DNA of 13,353 nt, taken from NCBI GenBank assembly GCA_964439215.1, contig CAYTNY010000060.1:1-13353 (forward strand). The letters are read 5' to 3'. This document shows positions 6,228 to 13,353 of the stretch, piece by piece. Numbering within the stretch: the first letter of the stretch is position 1; every line of letters starts with the position of its first letter. The notes beneath the pieces are model-generated. The model ran no database searches. It was not told the origin of the DNA and was given only the letters and a program-made list of their open reading frames with translations. The stretch comes from CAYTNY01 sp964439215 (GTDB taxonomy: Bacteria > Oederibacteriota > PGYV01 > CAYTNY01). Position numbers and translations under genes: made by a program.

Positions 6228-6959
6228 TCATTCCGGCTGTGCTCCGAATTTAAACAAAAGCACACCTGTCTGATCCTCCTGCTTTGCGCCTGCCGGCAGA
6301 GGGTCAAATTTAAGATTTCTTGCCTGAGATACGGCAAGCCTGTCCAGTTCTGCATATCCGGAAGCGCGCATAAGCTTCACGCTTCTTATTATTCCCGACG
6401 GCGCCACAACAATTTCCACAGCAAGTTCTGTTTCTTCCGGAAGCTGTTTCGGAAAGAGCCACTGTATTTTCCGGTATTTTCTGGCTGAAAGGGCCCCTGT
6501 AATAACCGGATCCCCGCCCGCGGCTGTTTCCTTTATATCTATTGCCTCCCGCATTTCATCCACAACATCTTTTTCGCCGGAACCTGCCTCTTCACGCAGT
6601 TTCCCGCGGTCAATACCCATATCAAGCATTGCCCTCCGGCGTTCAAGTTCTTTCAGCTGCTGCTGTACATCCGGCTTTTCTTCTTCCGGCTCCTCCTGCT
6701 GTTCTTCCTGCTTTTCGGTTTTTTCTTCAACCGTATCCGGCATCTTTTCCTGCACAGCCTCCCTGCCCACAACATCCTCTTCCAGCCCGGATTCTCCGGA
6801 ATACTGTTTTCTCTCTATCAGTGTAACATCCGTTATAAGCGCAACTTTAGCCGGTTCAGACTTCATCATTGTAAGTGTAAGCACTATCAGAAAAAGAAGA
6901 TGCAGGCCGATTGATGCCGCAGCAGAATAAATACCGGTTTTATCGTTTTCCGCGCCCAC
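6228..6959 (-). CDS. tonB: TonB/TolA-type energy transducer with a Glu/Gln-rich linker
   Basis: This inner-membrane-anchored periplasmic protein is expected to carry force from the ExbB-ExbD motor to the outer membrane. It is 243 aa. The single N-terminal helix (about 12-32) contains S16 and H20, an SxxxH motif with the same spacing and numbering as E. coli TonB. Residues about 75-125 are rich in Glu, Gln and Arg (EEKTEKQEEQQEEPEEEKP, then KELERRRAML) instead of the usual Pro-Lys/Pro-Glu rod. They may form a helix, as in TolA. The C-terminal TonB-like domain (about 160-240) has the ELAVEIVVAPSGIIRSVKL strand pair and the ELDRLAVSQARNLKFDPLP helix and strand. The start is GTG at 6957-6959, one base after the exbD stop, so it is coupled. 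It could equally be called TolA-like; tonB is chosen because of the C-terminal domain and SxxxH. Confidence 0.85.
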   Translation of the reverse strand: MGAENDKTGIYSAAASIGLHLLFLIVLTLTMMKSEPAKVALITDVTLIERKQYSGESGLEEDVVGREAVQEKMPDTVEEKTEKQEEQQEEPEEEKPDVQQQLKELERRRAMLDMGIDRGKLREEAGSGEKDVVDEMREAIDIKETAAGGDPVITGALSARKYRKIQWLFPKQLPEETELAVEIVVAPSGIIRSVKLMRASGYAELDRLAVSQARNLKFDPLPAGAKQEDQTGVLLFKFGAQPE

Positions 6960-6960
6960 T

Positions 6961-7383
6961 TTATTTACCCGACAGATCGTCCGGAATTGTTGACACGGCG
7001 ATTCCTTCGGCTCCTGCGTTTTTTGCGGCGCCCATGATCCCTACCACAGTGCCGTGAAACGCCATTTTGTCCCCTTCAATTATAACCCGCCTGTTTCCCG
7101 TAGTTTCAATCATTCTCCTGATCTCATTTTCAAGCCCTTCCATATCGGACATTTCCGTGCCGTTCAGGAATATTCTGCCGTCATCGGCAATTCCGACAAC
7201 TATTTCCTGGTCAAGCGCTTCATCCGACGGCGCATTTGCGGAAGGCAGGTTTATCTTTATGTTCCCCTGCATTATAAAAGGTGTTGTAACCATAAAAATA
7301 ATAAGCAGTACAAGCATGACATCTGTCAGCGGCACTACATTTATCTCTGAATTTATTTTTGCGCGCTGTTTTTTCTTAAGCAT
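6961..7383 (-). CDS. exbD: ExbD/TolR biopolymer transport protein
   Basis: This subunit of the proton-driven ExbB-ExbD (or TolQ-TolR) motor is 140 aa, the normal size. It has a short cytoplasmic N-terminus, then INVVPLTDVMLVLLIIFMV (14-32) carrying the conserved membrane aspartate D21, then a periplasmic domain ending EGIAVSTIP. It directly follows exbB (TAAATG, with no gap). Its stop is separated from the tonB GTG by one base. ExbD and TolR types cannot be separated from motif alone. Confidence 0.95.
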   Translation of the reverse strand: MLKKKQRAKINSEINVVPLTDVMLVLLIIFMVTTPFIMQGNIKINLPSANAPSDEALDQEIVVGIADDGRIFLNGTEMSDMEGLENEIRRMIETTGNRRVIIEGDKMAFHGTVVGIMGAAKNAGAEGIAVSTIPDDLSGK

Positions 7384-8007
7384 TTAGCGTTCTCCATCCA
7401 CAAGATCGGTAAATTCCGAGGCCGCGTTTATTATCAGGGTCTCGGTATTGTCTATACTGCGTATAAAATAATTATAAGCAACAACCGCGGGGACAGCCAC
7501 AAAAAGCCCCATAGCAGTGGCAACAAGCGCTTCAGCTATACCGTCCGCTACGATCCCGGCCCCGCCCCCGGCGGAAAGCGACAGATCGTGAAAGGCCCTT
7601 ATTATGCCCAGAACCGTTCCGAAAAGCCCTATAAACGGCGCTATGCTTCCTATGGAGCCCAGAACACCCAGATATTTCTGCATTCTTACAACCTCAAAAT
7701 TAAGCACTCTCTGCATCGCGTTTTCCATTTTTTCCCGTCCTTTTCCCGCGGACCTTATGCCTTCCAGCATTACGGCGCCGATCGGGCCCGGAGTCATTGT
7801 CGCAAGTGTTTTTATACCTTCATAATCTTTTTTCGCGAACATTTTCCTGAGCTGATCCATGAACTCCGCCGCATTTACTTTTGTTTTATAAAATATTATT
7901 ATCCTGTCTATTATTATCCACCAGGATAATATTGATATGCCCAGAAGCAGAAAAACAGTTGCTCCTCCTTTTACGAACATTTCCCAGAAACTAAGTTCTC
8001 CGAACAT
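7384..8007 (-). CDS. exbB: ExbB/TolQ/MotA-family proton channel protein
   Basis: This inner-membrane pentameric channel subunit uses proton flow to drive ExbD and TonB. It is 207 aa with three helices: about 15-38, 117-138 and 157-180. Between the first two is the long cytoplasmic region KMENAMQRVLNFEVVRMQKYL typical of the family. The pore residues T131 (LFGTVLG), E159 and T164 (AEALVATAMGL) keep the same spacing as T148, E176 and T181 of E. coli ExbB, so the motor looks functional. The ATG at 8005-8007 has a perfect AGGAGG ribosome site. It lies 28 bp after the barrel gene and abuts exbD. Confidence 0.95.
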   Translation of the reverse strand: MFGELSFWEMFVKGGATVFLLLGISILSWWIIIDRIIIFYKTKVNAAEFMDQLRKMFAKKDYEGIKTLATMTPGPIGAVMLEGIRSAGKGREKMENAMQRVLNFEVVRMQKYLGVLGSIGSIAPFIGLFGTVLGIIRAFHDLSLSAGGGAGIVADGIAEALVATAMGLFVAVPAVVAYNYFIRSIDNTETLIINAASEFTDLVDGER

Positions 8008-8035
8008 TTATGCCTCCTTGTATAATACTGTTTTT

Positions 8036-9733
8036 TTAAAAATCATATTCCAGTCCAAGACCCGCATTCAGACCTTTTTCCTGATACCAATATAGCAAAT
8101 AATACTCATTATTCAATACGTTATTTACATATCCGTGAATCCTGAGATTCTCAAACAGCTCCCTGTCCGCTTTAACATTAAGCAGAACATAGGAAGGCAG
8201 CCTGTCTGTTCGCGTTCCCCACGCGCCGCTTTCCGCTTTCAGGGATACAGCCGCGTTCCATCTGTTTTTTTCATATTTAAGTCCGGCTTCAAGCGTATTA
8301 TTGGGAAGATATGTTACATTTTCTTTATCCGCATCCGTTATATGCCTGTATGTATAGGATGAGGTGAATTTAAAATCTTCGTAAAACGGAATATCAAGAT
8401 TTAATCCGTAATACACATAGCTGTATCCGCTGTTATAATAAGTAAAGACCGTACTGCCGGGTTCTGTTTCATCAATATATCTGCCGTCTGATACGTTTTT
8501 ATAACCCGCATACGCCTGTGCGTATATTTCATCAAACTTTACCGCAAATGTTCCTTTCAGGCTGACATTTTCAACAGGCGCCGCATAAGAATCATTTACC
8601 GCCAGAAAAGGAGTTTTAAGTTCATCCGGATATGAGGGCGCCTGCATTTCAGGATTAAACTCTGCATAAATGGCGCCCCACGGCGCAAAATCCCATCCTG
8701 CATAAAAATAAGGATTCAGCCTGTAAAAATTTTCACTCATTTTAAAATCCTGAAGCCGCAATCCGCCGTGTATGACAAAAGGTTCAAAATAAAATATTCC
8801 TTTCACTATGGTATCTATTCCAAAAACACCGTCGTAATGCCTTCCTTTGTTCTCAACCGCTGATATAAAATAATCCGCTATCCCCACAAGTTTCACTTTG
8901 CTGTCGTCAACAAGAAAATCACGCTCTGCGGTTATGGTGTTCCTTATTCTGTTTTCCTTATATATACATCCGCGGTTCGTTCCGTCCTGTGAAAAATATC
9001 TGTATTTAAGCAGAAAACTGTAATTATAATCCCTGATTTTTCCATAAAGCCCTGTTGACAAGTCTATATCGCTTGTAAAATATTCCCCGCCGAACAGGTT
9101 TGAAGGAACGGGATTTTTATGCCCGTTATATTCCAGCCCCAGCCTGTAAGCGGCTTCCGTTTTCCCGTAAGCGGTCTTATAATACACAACGGCCCTGTTG
9201 TTATTGTCGTATATCTTCCGGCCGGTATTCTCAACCTCGGGCCGGTCATAGTTTTCATGAGACAGACGCATAACCAGATTGTTTTTTCTGTTAAATTTTA
9301 TGCCCAATATCCCTTCCACGGCGAGCCGGTTGAATGTTCCGCCTTCCAGCCTGCCTCTTCCCACAAAATCCTTTTCCTTTTCCCCCCGGCCCGGGGCAAG
9401 ATCCCTTTCGTCAAAATAATGGCCCGGTATATCCAGTTTTTCTTTTTCGTATAAGATATTTTTTATATCATGCAGGTCCTCCAGGGAGCTTATTTCCCGC
9501 CGGAGAAGCACCCGCGTATCTACCTTCCCTTTTATGATTATTTCAGAAGAAGGCAGATCAAAGCCTTCGCCTTTTTTTATATCCGGACCCTCTGAATCCT
9601 GTGCGGAAATATATTCTTCTTTGGGTATTTCTTTTTTGCCGCCGTCCATATCTACTATGGTATCTTCTTCCTGCGCCCAAACTGCGGCAAAAAACAGAAA
9701 TATCACTATTACTGCCGCTGCTTTTTTCATCAT
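8036..9733 (-). CDS. TonB-box-bearing outer-membrane beta-barrel protein, apparently without a plug domain
   Basis: This predicted outer-membrane barrel is 565 aa. A signal peptide (residues about 1-20, AAAVIVIFLFFAAVWA) ends at AVWA, with mature QEEDTIV. The mature N-terminus carries DTIVDMD, resembling TonB boxes such as DTIVVTA. Residues about 25-120 are acidic and polar and show no recognisable plug-domain motif. From about 125 to the end the sequence alternates aromatic and polar residues in amphipathic strands (RLAVEGILGIKF, AVVYYKTAYGK, YVYYGLNLDIPF). It ends GLGLEYDF with the terminal Phe expected by the BAM complex. The start ATGATG overlaps the TPR gene stop and follows a GGAGGAGA site, so it is coupled. 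It is directly upstream of exbB-exbD-tonB. A TonB-dependent receptor barrel is the closest class; the substrate is unknown. The second ATG (9728-9730) is an equally good start. Confidence 0.75.
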   Translation of the reverse strand: MMKKAAAVIVIFLFFAAVWAQEEDTIVDMDGGKKEIPKEEYISAQDSEGPDIKKGEGFDLPSSEIIIKGKVDTRVLLRREISSLEDLHDIKNILYEKEKLDIPGHYFDERDLAPGRGEKEKDFVGRGRLEGGTFNRLAVEGILGIKFNRKNNLVMRLSHENYDRPEVENTGRKIYDNNNRAVVYYKTAYGKTEAAYRLGLEYNGHKNPVPSNLFGGEYFTSDIDLSTGLYGKIRDYNYSFLLKYRYFSQDGTNRGCIYKENRIRNTITAERDFLVDDSKVKLVGIADYFISAVENKGRHYDGVFGIDTIVKGIFYFEPFVIHGGLRLQDFKMSENFYRLNPYFYAGWDFAPWGAIYAEFNPEMQAPSYPDELKTPFLAVNDSYAAPVENVSLKGTFAVKFDEIYAQAYAGYKNVSDGRYIDETEPGSTVFTYYNSGYSYVYYGLNLDIPFYEDFKFTSSYTYRHITDADKENVTYLPNNTLEAGLKYEKNRWNAAVSLKAESGAWGTRTDRLPSYVLLNVKADRELFENLRIHGYVNNVLNNEYYLLYWYQEKGLNAGLGLEYDF

Positions 9734-12700
9734 TCTCCTCCACCATCGTCCTGTCTCACAGGACCTTTCGGGGTTTTTTCAGGATTAAGCAGTTCATACT
9801 GCTGTTCAAGCAGTTTTATTTTTTCTTCCGCGGTATCAATATACTTTTTCTGTTTTGTCGCTTCTTTTATCTTTCTGTATATTTCCGCGGCCTTTTTCAG
9901 TCTGCCCTGCTTTTCATATATTTTACCCGCCGCATCAATCGCCGAAACGGCCCACATTTCATTTTCTCCGAATTCTTCATATACTTTCAGATATTCTTTT
10001 ACCGCACGGTCATGATCCCCTTTTGTATCATAAATATCCGCTATCCAGAACTGGGCCTCTACGGCGCGGGGGCCTTTTTTTGCGGCGGTTTTCCCGAACC
10101 ATTCAAGCGCTTTTTCATATTTTTCCGTATCCTGATAAAGATATGAAAGATTCAGCATACTTCTCTCCGCAAGTTCGGAATCCGGCATTTCAGTTATAAG
10201 TTTTTTATACCATTTTTCCGTCTCATCATTTTTTTCCATTTTCCTGTATGACATTGCGGTATTAAAATAAGCGTCATCCACATAGCGTGAATCACTGTAA
10301 TTCTCACTGAATTCAATATACCTTGCAGCCGCCTGTTCATATTGGTGCAGGCGGTAGTAAGCGTTTGCCGATTTAAACAGGGCCCTTTCCTGGAAATTAG
10401 ACTCCGGGAACCGGCTCATAAACTCCTTGAAATAATTTATCGCTTCATTATATTTCCTCAGACTGAGTGCGGCTTCACCTGACCAGTACAGCGCATTGGG
10501 GGTCATTTCATGGTCCGGATTCTGCTCCAGAAATTTTCTGTACTCCTTAAGCGCTGTTTCTGTTTTTCCGGCATTATAATAATGTTCCGCCACCCTGTAC
10601 TGTATTTCAGGGGCAAAACTGCTGCCTCTGTATTTTTTCAGAAATTCTTTTGACAGCTCTATTGCTTTCTCCTCTTCGCCAAGCTGGTAATAGGACCACT
10701 GTATCCCGTAAAGAGCTTCAGGGACCCTGTAATGCTCGGGGAATTTTTCAACAAGCGCGGTATAAGCTTCCGCGGCTTGAGTATAATTTCTTTGATTATA
10801 CAGGCTGTCTCCTTTCTTCAGCAGCGCCTCCTGGTAAAAATGAGTGTCTGTATAATTTTTAATTATTTCATCAAATCTTTTTACTGCTTTGTCGAAATCA
10901 TCATCCCTGAAATGCGCCCAGCCTATCCGGTAGATTGTTTCGGCTTTCTTTACCCTGCTTTCCGCGCCGGCCATATATTTTTCCCAGAATGACACAGCAA
11001 GCGAAAAACGCTCAAGCCTGTAATAACACCATCCCGCGTAAAAATATGCTTCGTTCCTTATTCCTTTTCCCGCGTTCTTTGTGGAAATTATATCCATGTA
11101 TATATCCAGGGCGGGTTTAAATTCATAAAGCCCGTAAAGCGCGTTTGCGCGCATAAAATCCGAACGCAGTTTCTGCTCGGGATTTACAGCGCGTTTGCGC
11201 GCCGTATAAAAATCATTTTTTGCTTCTTGTATTTTTTCCATACGGTAATTCACCCATCCCCTGCCGTAAGTCGCTTCAAACACAAGCTCCGGATGCCTGC
11301 CAAACCGCCCGATTACCTTTGAATACTCTTTTCTCGCTTTCTCGTATTCTTTCCGCTCAAAATAAGTATCTCCCAGTTTCAGTATGCTTTTTGCTTTTAT
11401 TTCTTCATCCGTTCCATCTGATTTGATCAGTTTTTTAAATATTTCTTCGGCTTCGGAAAAATCGCCTTCTTTGAAATACGACCATCCCTGCATATATTCG
11501 GCTGTGTTCTTATCCCGGGGATAATTTTTCTCTATTATTTCATATTCTTTTTTGGCGAGATAATGTTTGTTGAGTTTCCCGTATATATCCGCTTTCATAA
11601 ACACACAGGCGCGGTGGAGTTCTTCTATTTTGTATTTTGATAAAACCCTGTCAAAGCGGTCAAGCGCCGGATAAAATTCCTCTTTTTTATACAGATGCAA
11701 CCCCAGCGCATATTCAGCATAGGCCGCCGGCACACTGTCTGAGAATTTTTCTGAAATACCCGTATATATTTCAACCGCATCCTTTTCTTTTCCCTGCTCT
11801 TCAAAACACAGCCCTTTTTTATATTCGGCCCAGACAGCCAGAATATCATCAGGATAGTTTTTTATTATGCTGCTGTAGATATTTACCGCACTATCGTATT
11901 TTTTCAGCATAAAATAATTCCATGCCGCAAAATAATCCAGCATCAATTCAAATCTTTGATTAACTCCTTTGTCTTTTACTGCCTTAACCGCCTTCAGCGC
12001 CTCTTCATATCTGCCCTGTCCGTAAAGAACATTTGCTTTTCTGAATTCCGCGTGGGGAGTGATTATGCTTTCCGGATATTTATTTATCACGCGGTCAAAA
12101 AACTTCAGGCTTTCGGACGCGTGCATCCTTTTGTTTTTTTCCTCATTAAGAAACCTGTCATAATAAATTCTTCCGAGAAGATAATAAACATAATCAAAAT
12201 GTTCATACTCTTCGTGTTTTTCCATAAGATCAAGATTTTTCACGGCCCTGTCATAATCTTTTTTTAAAAAATAATTTTCACCTAAAAGCAGGCGGGCGTC
12301 TTTTTCAAGATAACTTCCCGGAAACTGCCGTATTACAATTTCAGCATAATACACTGCTTCATCATGTTTTTGTATCATGGAATAACACTGCGCCATCCTG
12401 TAATATATTTCTTTTTTATATTTATGCCCTGTCTGTATATATTTATCAAGAACCGCGCTGTAATCTTTTAATGCGCCGGGATAATCACCATTCTTATATT
12501 TTGATTCAGCTCTCATGAAGATTACTCTTCCTGCCGCGCCGGCTGCGGGATATTCAATTTCAACGAACCGGTAAAGAGTTTCCGCAAGAGTATAATTTCC
12601 GCGGGAAAACAGTTCATTGGCGAGTTCGTAGTCTTTTTGCGGCGCATATTCTTCATAAGAATAAACACGCATCGTCAGAAGAAGTACTGCGAAAACCGCA

Positions 12701-12750
12701 CCAACAACAGCCTCTGTGAAAAATTTTTTATTTATATATTTTTTCATCAT
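9730..12750 (-). CDS. Large secreted or membrane-anchored tetratricopeptide-repeat protein
   Basis: This 1006-aa protein has an N-terminal signal or anchor helix (about residues 12-30, EAVVGAVFAVLLLTM). About twenty or more TPR-like helix pairs follow from roughly 37 to 975, many with the YbgF/YfiO-type pattern of a Tyr/Phe-rich helix and a FP or YP turn (EYPAAG, QFPGSYL, KYPESI, NYPDD, RFPESN). The final 30 residues are polar and end GPVRQDDGGGE. It is probably periplasmic and serves as a protein-protein scaffold. The frame opens at a TTG at 12777, but the ATG at 12748-12750 has AGGGA nine bases upstream and leaves a clean signal sequence; the next ATG, at 12745-12747, is also possible. It is the first gene of the operon, overlapping the barrel gene. 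Its location beside ExbBD-TonB recalls CpoB/YbgF of the Tol-Pal system, but it is about four times longer. Confidence 0.85.
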   Translation of the reverse strand: MMKKYINKKFFTEAVVGAVFAVLLLTMRVYSYEEYAPQKDYELANELFSRGNYTLAETLYRFVEIEYPAAGAAGRVIFMRAESKYKNGDYPGALKDYSAVLDKYIQTGHKYKKEIYYRMAQCYSMIQKHDEAVYYAEIVIRQFPGSYLEKDARLLLGENYFLKKDYDRAVKNLDLMEKHEEYEHFDYVYYLLGRIYYDRFLNEEKNKRMHASESLKFFDRVINKYPESIITPHAEFRKANVLYGQGRYEEALKAVKAVKDKGVNQRFELMLDYFAAWNYFMLKKYDSAVNIYSSIIKNYPDDILAVWAEYKKGLCFEEQGKEKDAVEIYTGISEKFSDSVPAAYAEYALGLHLYKKEEFYPALDRFDRVLSKYKIEELHRACVFMKADIYGKLNKHYLAKKEYEIIEKNYPRDKNTAEYMQGWSYFKEGDFSEAEEIFKKLIKSDGTDEEIKAKSILKLGDTYFERKEYEKARKEYSKVIGRFGRHPELVFEATYGRGWVNYRMEKIQEAKNDFYTARKRAVNPEQKLRSDFMRANALYGLYEFKPALDIYMDIISTKNAGKGIRNEAYFYAGWCYYRLERFSLAVSFWEKYMAGAESRVKKAETIYRIGWAHFRDDDFDKAVKRFDEIIKNYTDTHFYQEALLKKGDSLYNQRNYTQAAEAYTALVEKFPEHYRVPEALYGIQWSYYQLGEEEKAIELSKEFLKKYRGSSFAPEIQYRVAEHYYNAGKTETALKEYRKFLEQNPDHEMTPNALYWSGEAALSLRKYNEAINYFKEFMSRFPESNFQERALFKSANAYYRLHQYEQAAARYIEFSENYSDSRYVDDAYFNTAMSYRKMEKNDETEKWYKKLITEMPDSELAERSMLNLSYLYQDTEKYEKALEWFGKTAAKKGPRAVEAQFWIADIYDTKGDHDRAVKEYLKVYEEFGENEMWAVSAIDAAGKIYEKQGRLKKAAEIYRKIKEATKQKKYIDTAEEKIKLLEQQYELLNPEKTPKGPVRQDDGGGE

Positions 12751-12764
12751 ATGTGTGTATCCCT

Positions 12765-12779
12765 GATTGTAATACAATC
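12765..12779. promoter_or_regulatory. Perfect 15-bp palindrome before the TPR operon
   Basis: GATTGTA-A-TACAATC on the plus strand is a perfect dyad with a one-base centre. It ends exactly where the AGGGA ribosome site of the TPR gene begins (minus strand). The one-base centre makes an RNA hairpin unlikely and a dimeric DNA-binding protein likely. The binding factor is unknown. No convincing -35/-10 pair is seen in the roughly 35 AT-rich bases between it and the terminator. Confidence 0.5.
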
Positions 12780-12810
12780 CTTTATCTTTTTTTTTTAATG
12801 AAACTTATAT

Positions 12811-12846
12811 AAAAAAAGCCCCCATCTTTATTCAAAGACAGGGGCT
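12811..12846 (-). terminator. Rho-independent terminator after the LysM gene
   Basis: On the minus strand, AGCCCCTGTCTTT pairs with AAAGATGGGGGCT to give 13 pairs (two of them G-U) around a GAAT loop, followed by seven U. It begins 18 bases after the LysM stop codon, so it ends that transcript. The TPR operon downstream therefore needs its own promoter or read-through. Confidence 0.93.
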
Positions 12847-12864
12847 CTCTCTATCTTTTAAATA

Positions 12865-13353
12865 TCAGTATTTAACCGGGAGTTTTTTCCTCGGCAGTGT
12901 ATGCGGAACATAAGGCGGTGTTTCTTTTGCCTTTTTTACCGCGTCCCGGATCTCAGAAGATGAATAATTATGCTTCACATCAAAACTCTGTCTCGGATAA
13001 ATAAGGTCCGGATCCTCTATTTTGGCTTTATTTGCCTTAAAAAGAAGCGGCCATTGGAATGGATTTGAATAAACTTTTTTCCTGCCTGATATTCTCCATA
13101 AACTATCGCCGCTTTTAACACTGTAATTTCTGATTTTGTCCGAAGGAATTCTCGCAACCGCTTTTTTTGTCGGTTCAGGGGTCGGTTCTTCAGCGATTTC
13201 CTCTTCTTCAGGCGGCGGTGGAGCGGCAAATTCTTCTTCCTCTTCAAAACCATCGTCTGCCGGCGGAGGCGGAAGGTCATCTCCTTCATCAGCAAAACCA
13301 TCGTCTGCCGGAGGCGGCGGAAGGTCGTCTCCCTCATCAGCAAAATCATCGTC
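12865..13353 (-). CDS. LysM-domain peptidoglycan-binding protein, 3' part
   Basis: An open frame enters from the right edge and ends at a TGA at 12865-12867; 162 residues are visible and the start is outside the window. The first 60 residues are acidic and proline-rich, with a 16-residue tandem unit DDGFADEGDDLPPPPA. Residues about 76-124 form a LysM module of the kind NYSVKSGDSLWRISG...NPFQWPLLFKANK...PDLIYPRQ, which binds peptidoglycan glycans. The tail is basic (LPRKKLPVKY). It is likely periplasmic or outer-membrane-attached, with the acidic/proline stretch as a flexible linker. It has its own terminator. The overlapping arginine-rich reading frame at 13017-13349 is a shadow of this gene. 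Confidence 0.88.
   Translation of the reverse strand, partial: DDDFADEGDDLPPPPADDGFADEGDDLPPPPADDGFEEEEEFAAPPPPEEEEIAEEPTPEPTKKAVARIPSDKIRNYSVKSGDSLWRISGRKKVYSNPFQWPLLFKANKAKIEDPDLIYPRQSFDVKHNYSSSEIRDAVKKAKETPPYVPHTLPRKKLPVKY
13245..13353. repeat. 48-bp tandem repeat within the LysM gene
   Basis: Two nearly identical 48-bp units (13245-13292 and 13293-13340) and the beginning of a third (13341 onward) encode the 16-residue acidic/proline repeat. Differences are single, mostly third-position changes, indicating recent duplication kept in frame. The array runs off the right edge, so its full copy number is unknown. Confidence 0.9.

Noticed and set aside
9601..10146. Plus-strand open frame opposite the barrel and TPR genes
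   Set aside because: It is Phe-rich and low in complexity, the usual antisense shadow of Glu/Lys-rich coding sequence, with no ribosome site or homology that I recognise.
12751..12777. TTG start for the TPR protein at 12777
   Set aside because: The TTG lies inside the palindrome and before the AGGGA site. The ATG at 12750 leaves a normal signal sequence.
13017..13349. Arginine/lysine-rich 110-residue reading frame on the minus strand
   Set aside because: It is an out-of-frame reading of the LysM gene. The LysM frame is open to the window edge, has a recognisable domain and ends just before a terminator.

Overview
The window looks like a chromosomal scaffold piece from an uncultured Gram-negative (diderm) bacterium. 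It encodes an outer-membrane-type beta-barrel ending in Phe, an ExbB/ExbD/TonB energy module, large periplasmic TPR and LysM proteins, and classic Shine-Dalgarno sites (GGAGG). The moderate GC content, short AT-rich intergenic stretches, TTG/GTG starts, tight gene overlaps and low-complexity word repeats suggest a candidate-phylum lineage (Omnitrophota, Elusimicrobiota or Goldbacteria-like). That placement is an impression, not a demonstration.

Region 1 (1-2470, minus strand) is a sulfur amino-acid operon: cysK followed by metY, then the Shine-Dalgarno site of a further gene beyond the left edge. A perfect TTGACA-16-TATAAT promoter lies upstream of cysK. A 17-bp dyad sits directly at its transcription start and looks like an operator.

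Region 2 (2470-3816) holds the only plus-strand gene, a CDF-family cation efflux transporter. Its upstream region carries dyads. Downstream is a low-complexity zone containing a 100-N scaffold gap, 7-bp tandem repeats and a 78-bp inverted-repeat element.

Region 3 (3817-12750, minus strand) is a tightly packed series of ten genes, read from right to left: a giant TPR protein, a TonB-box-bearing but apparently plug-less beta-barrel, ExbB, ExbD, TonB, ribosome silencing factor RsfS, a small ribbon-helix-helix-like protein, RNase HII, a YraN/UPF0102 nuclease-like protein and a class I SAM methyltransferase. Overlaps or gaps of a few bases imply translational coupling. The first five genes form a plausible envelope machine: ExbBD-TonB would carry proton-motive force to a barrel and a periplasmic TPR scaffold. 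A perfect 15-bp palindrome abuts the ribosome-binding site of the first gene.

Region 4 (12811-13353, minus strand) is the 3' part of a LysM (peptidoglycan-binding) protein with an acidic/proline tandem repeat. A strong intrinsic terminator follows it and separates it from the TPR operon. This gene is open at the right edge of the window.

The best candidate for something undescribed is the TPR / plug-less TonB-box barrel / ExbB-ExbD-TonB cluster.
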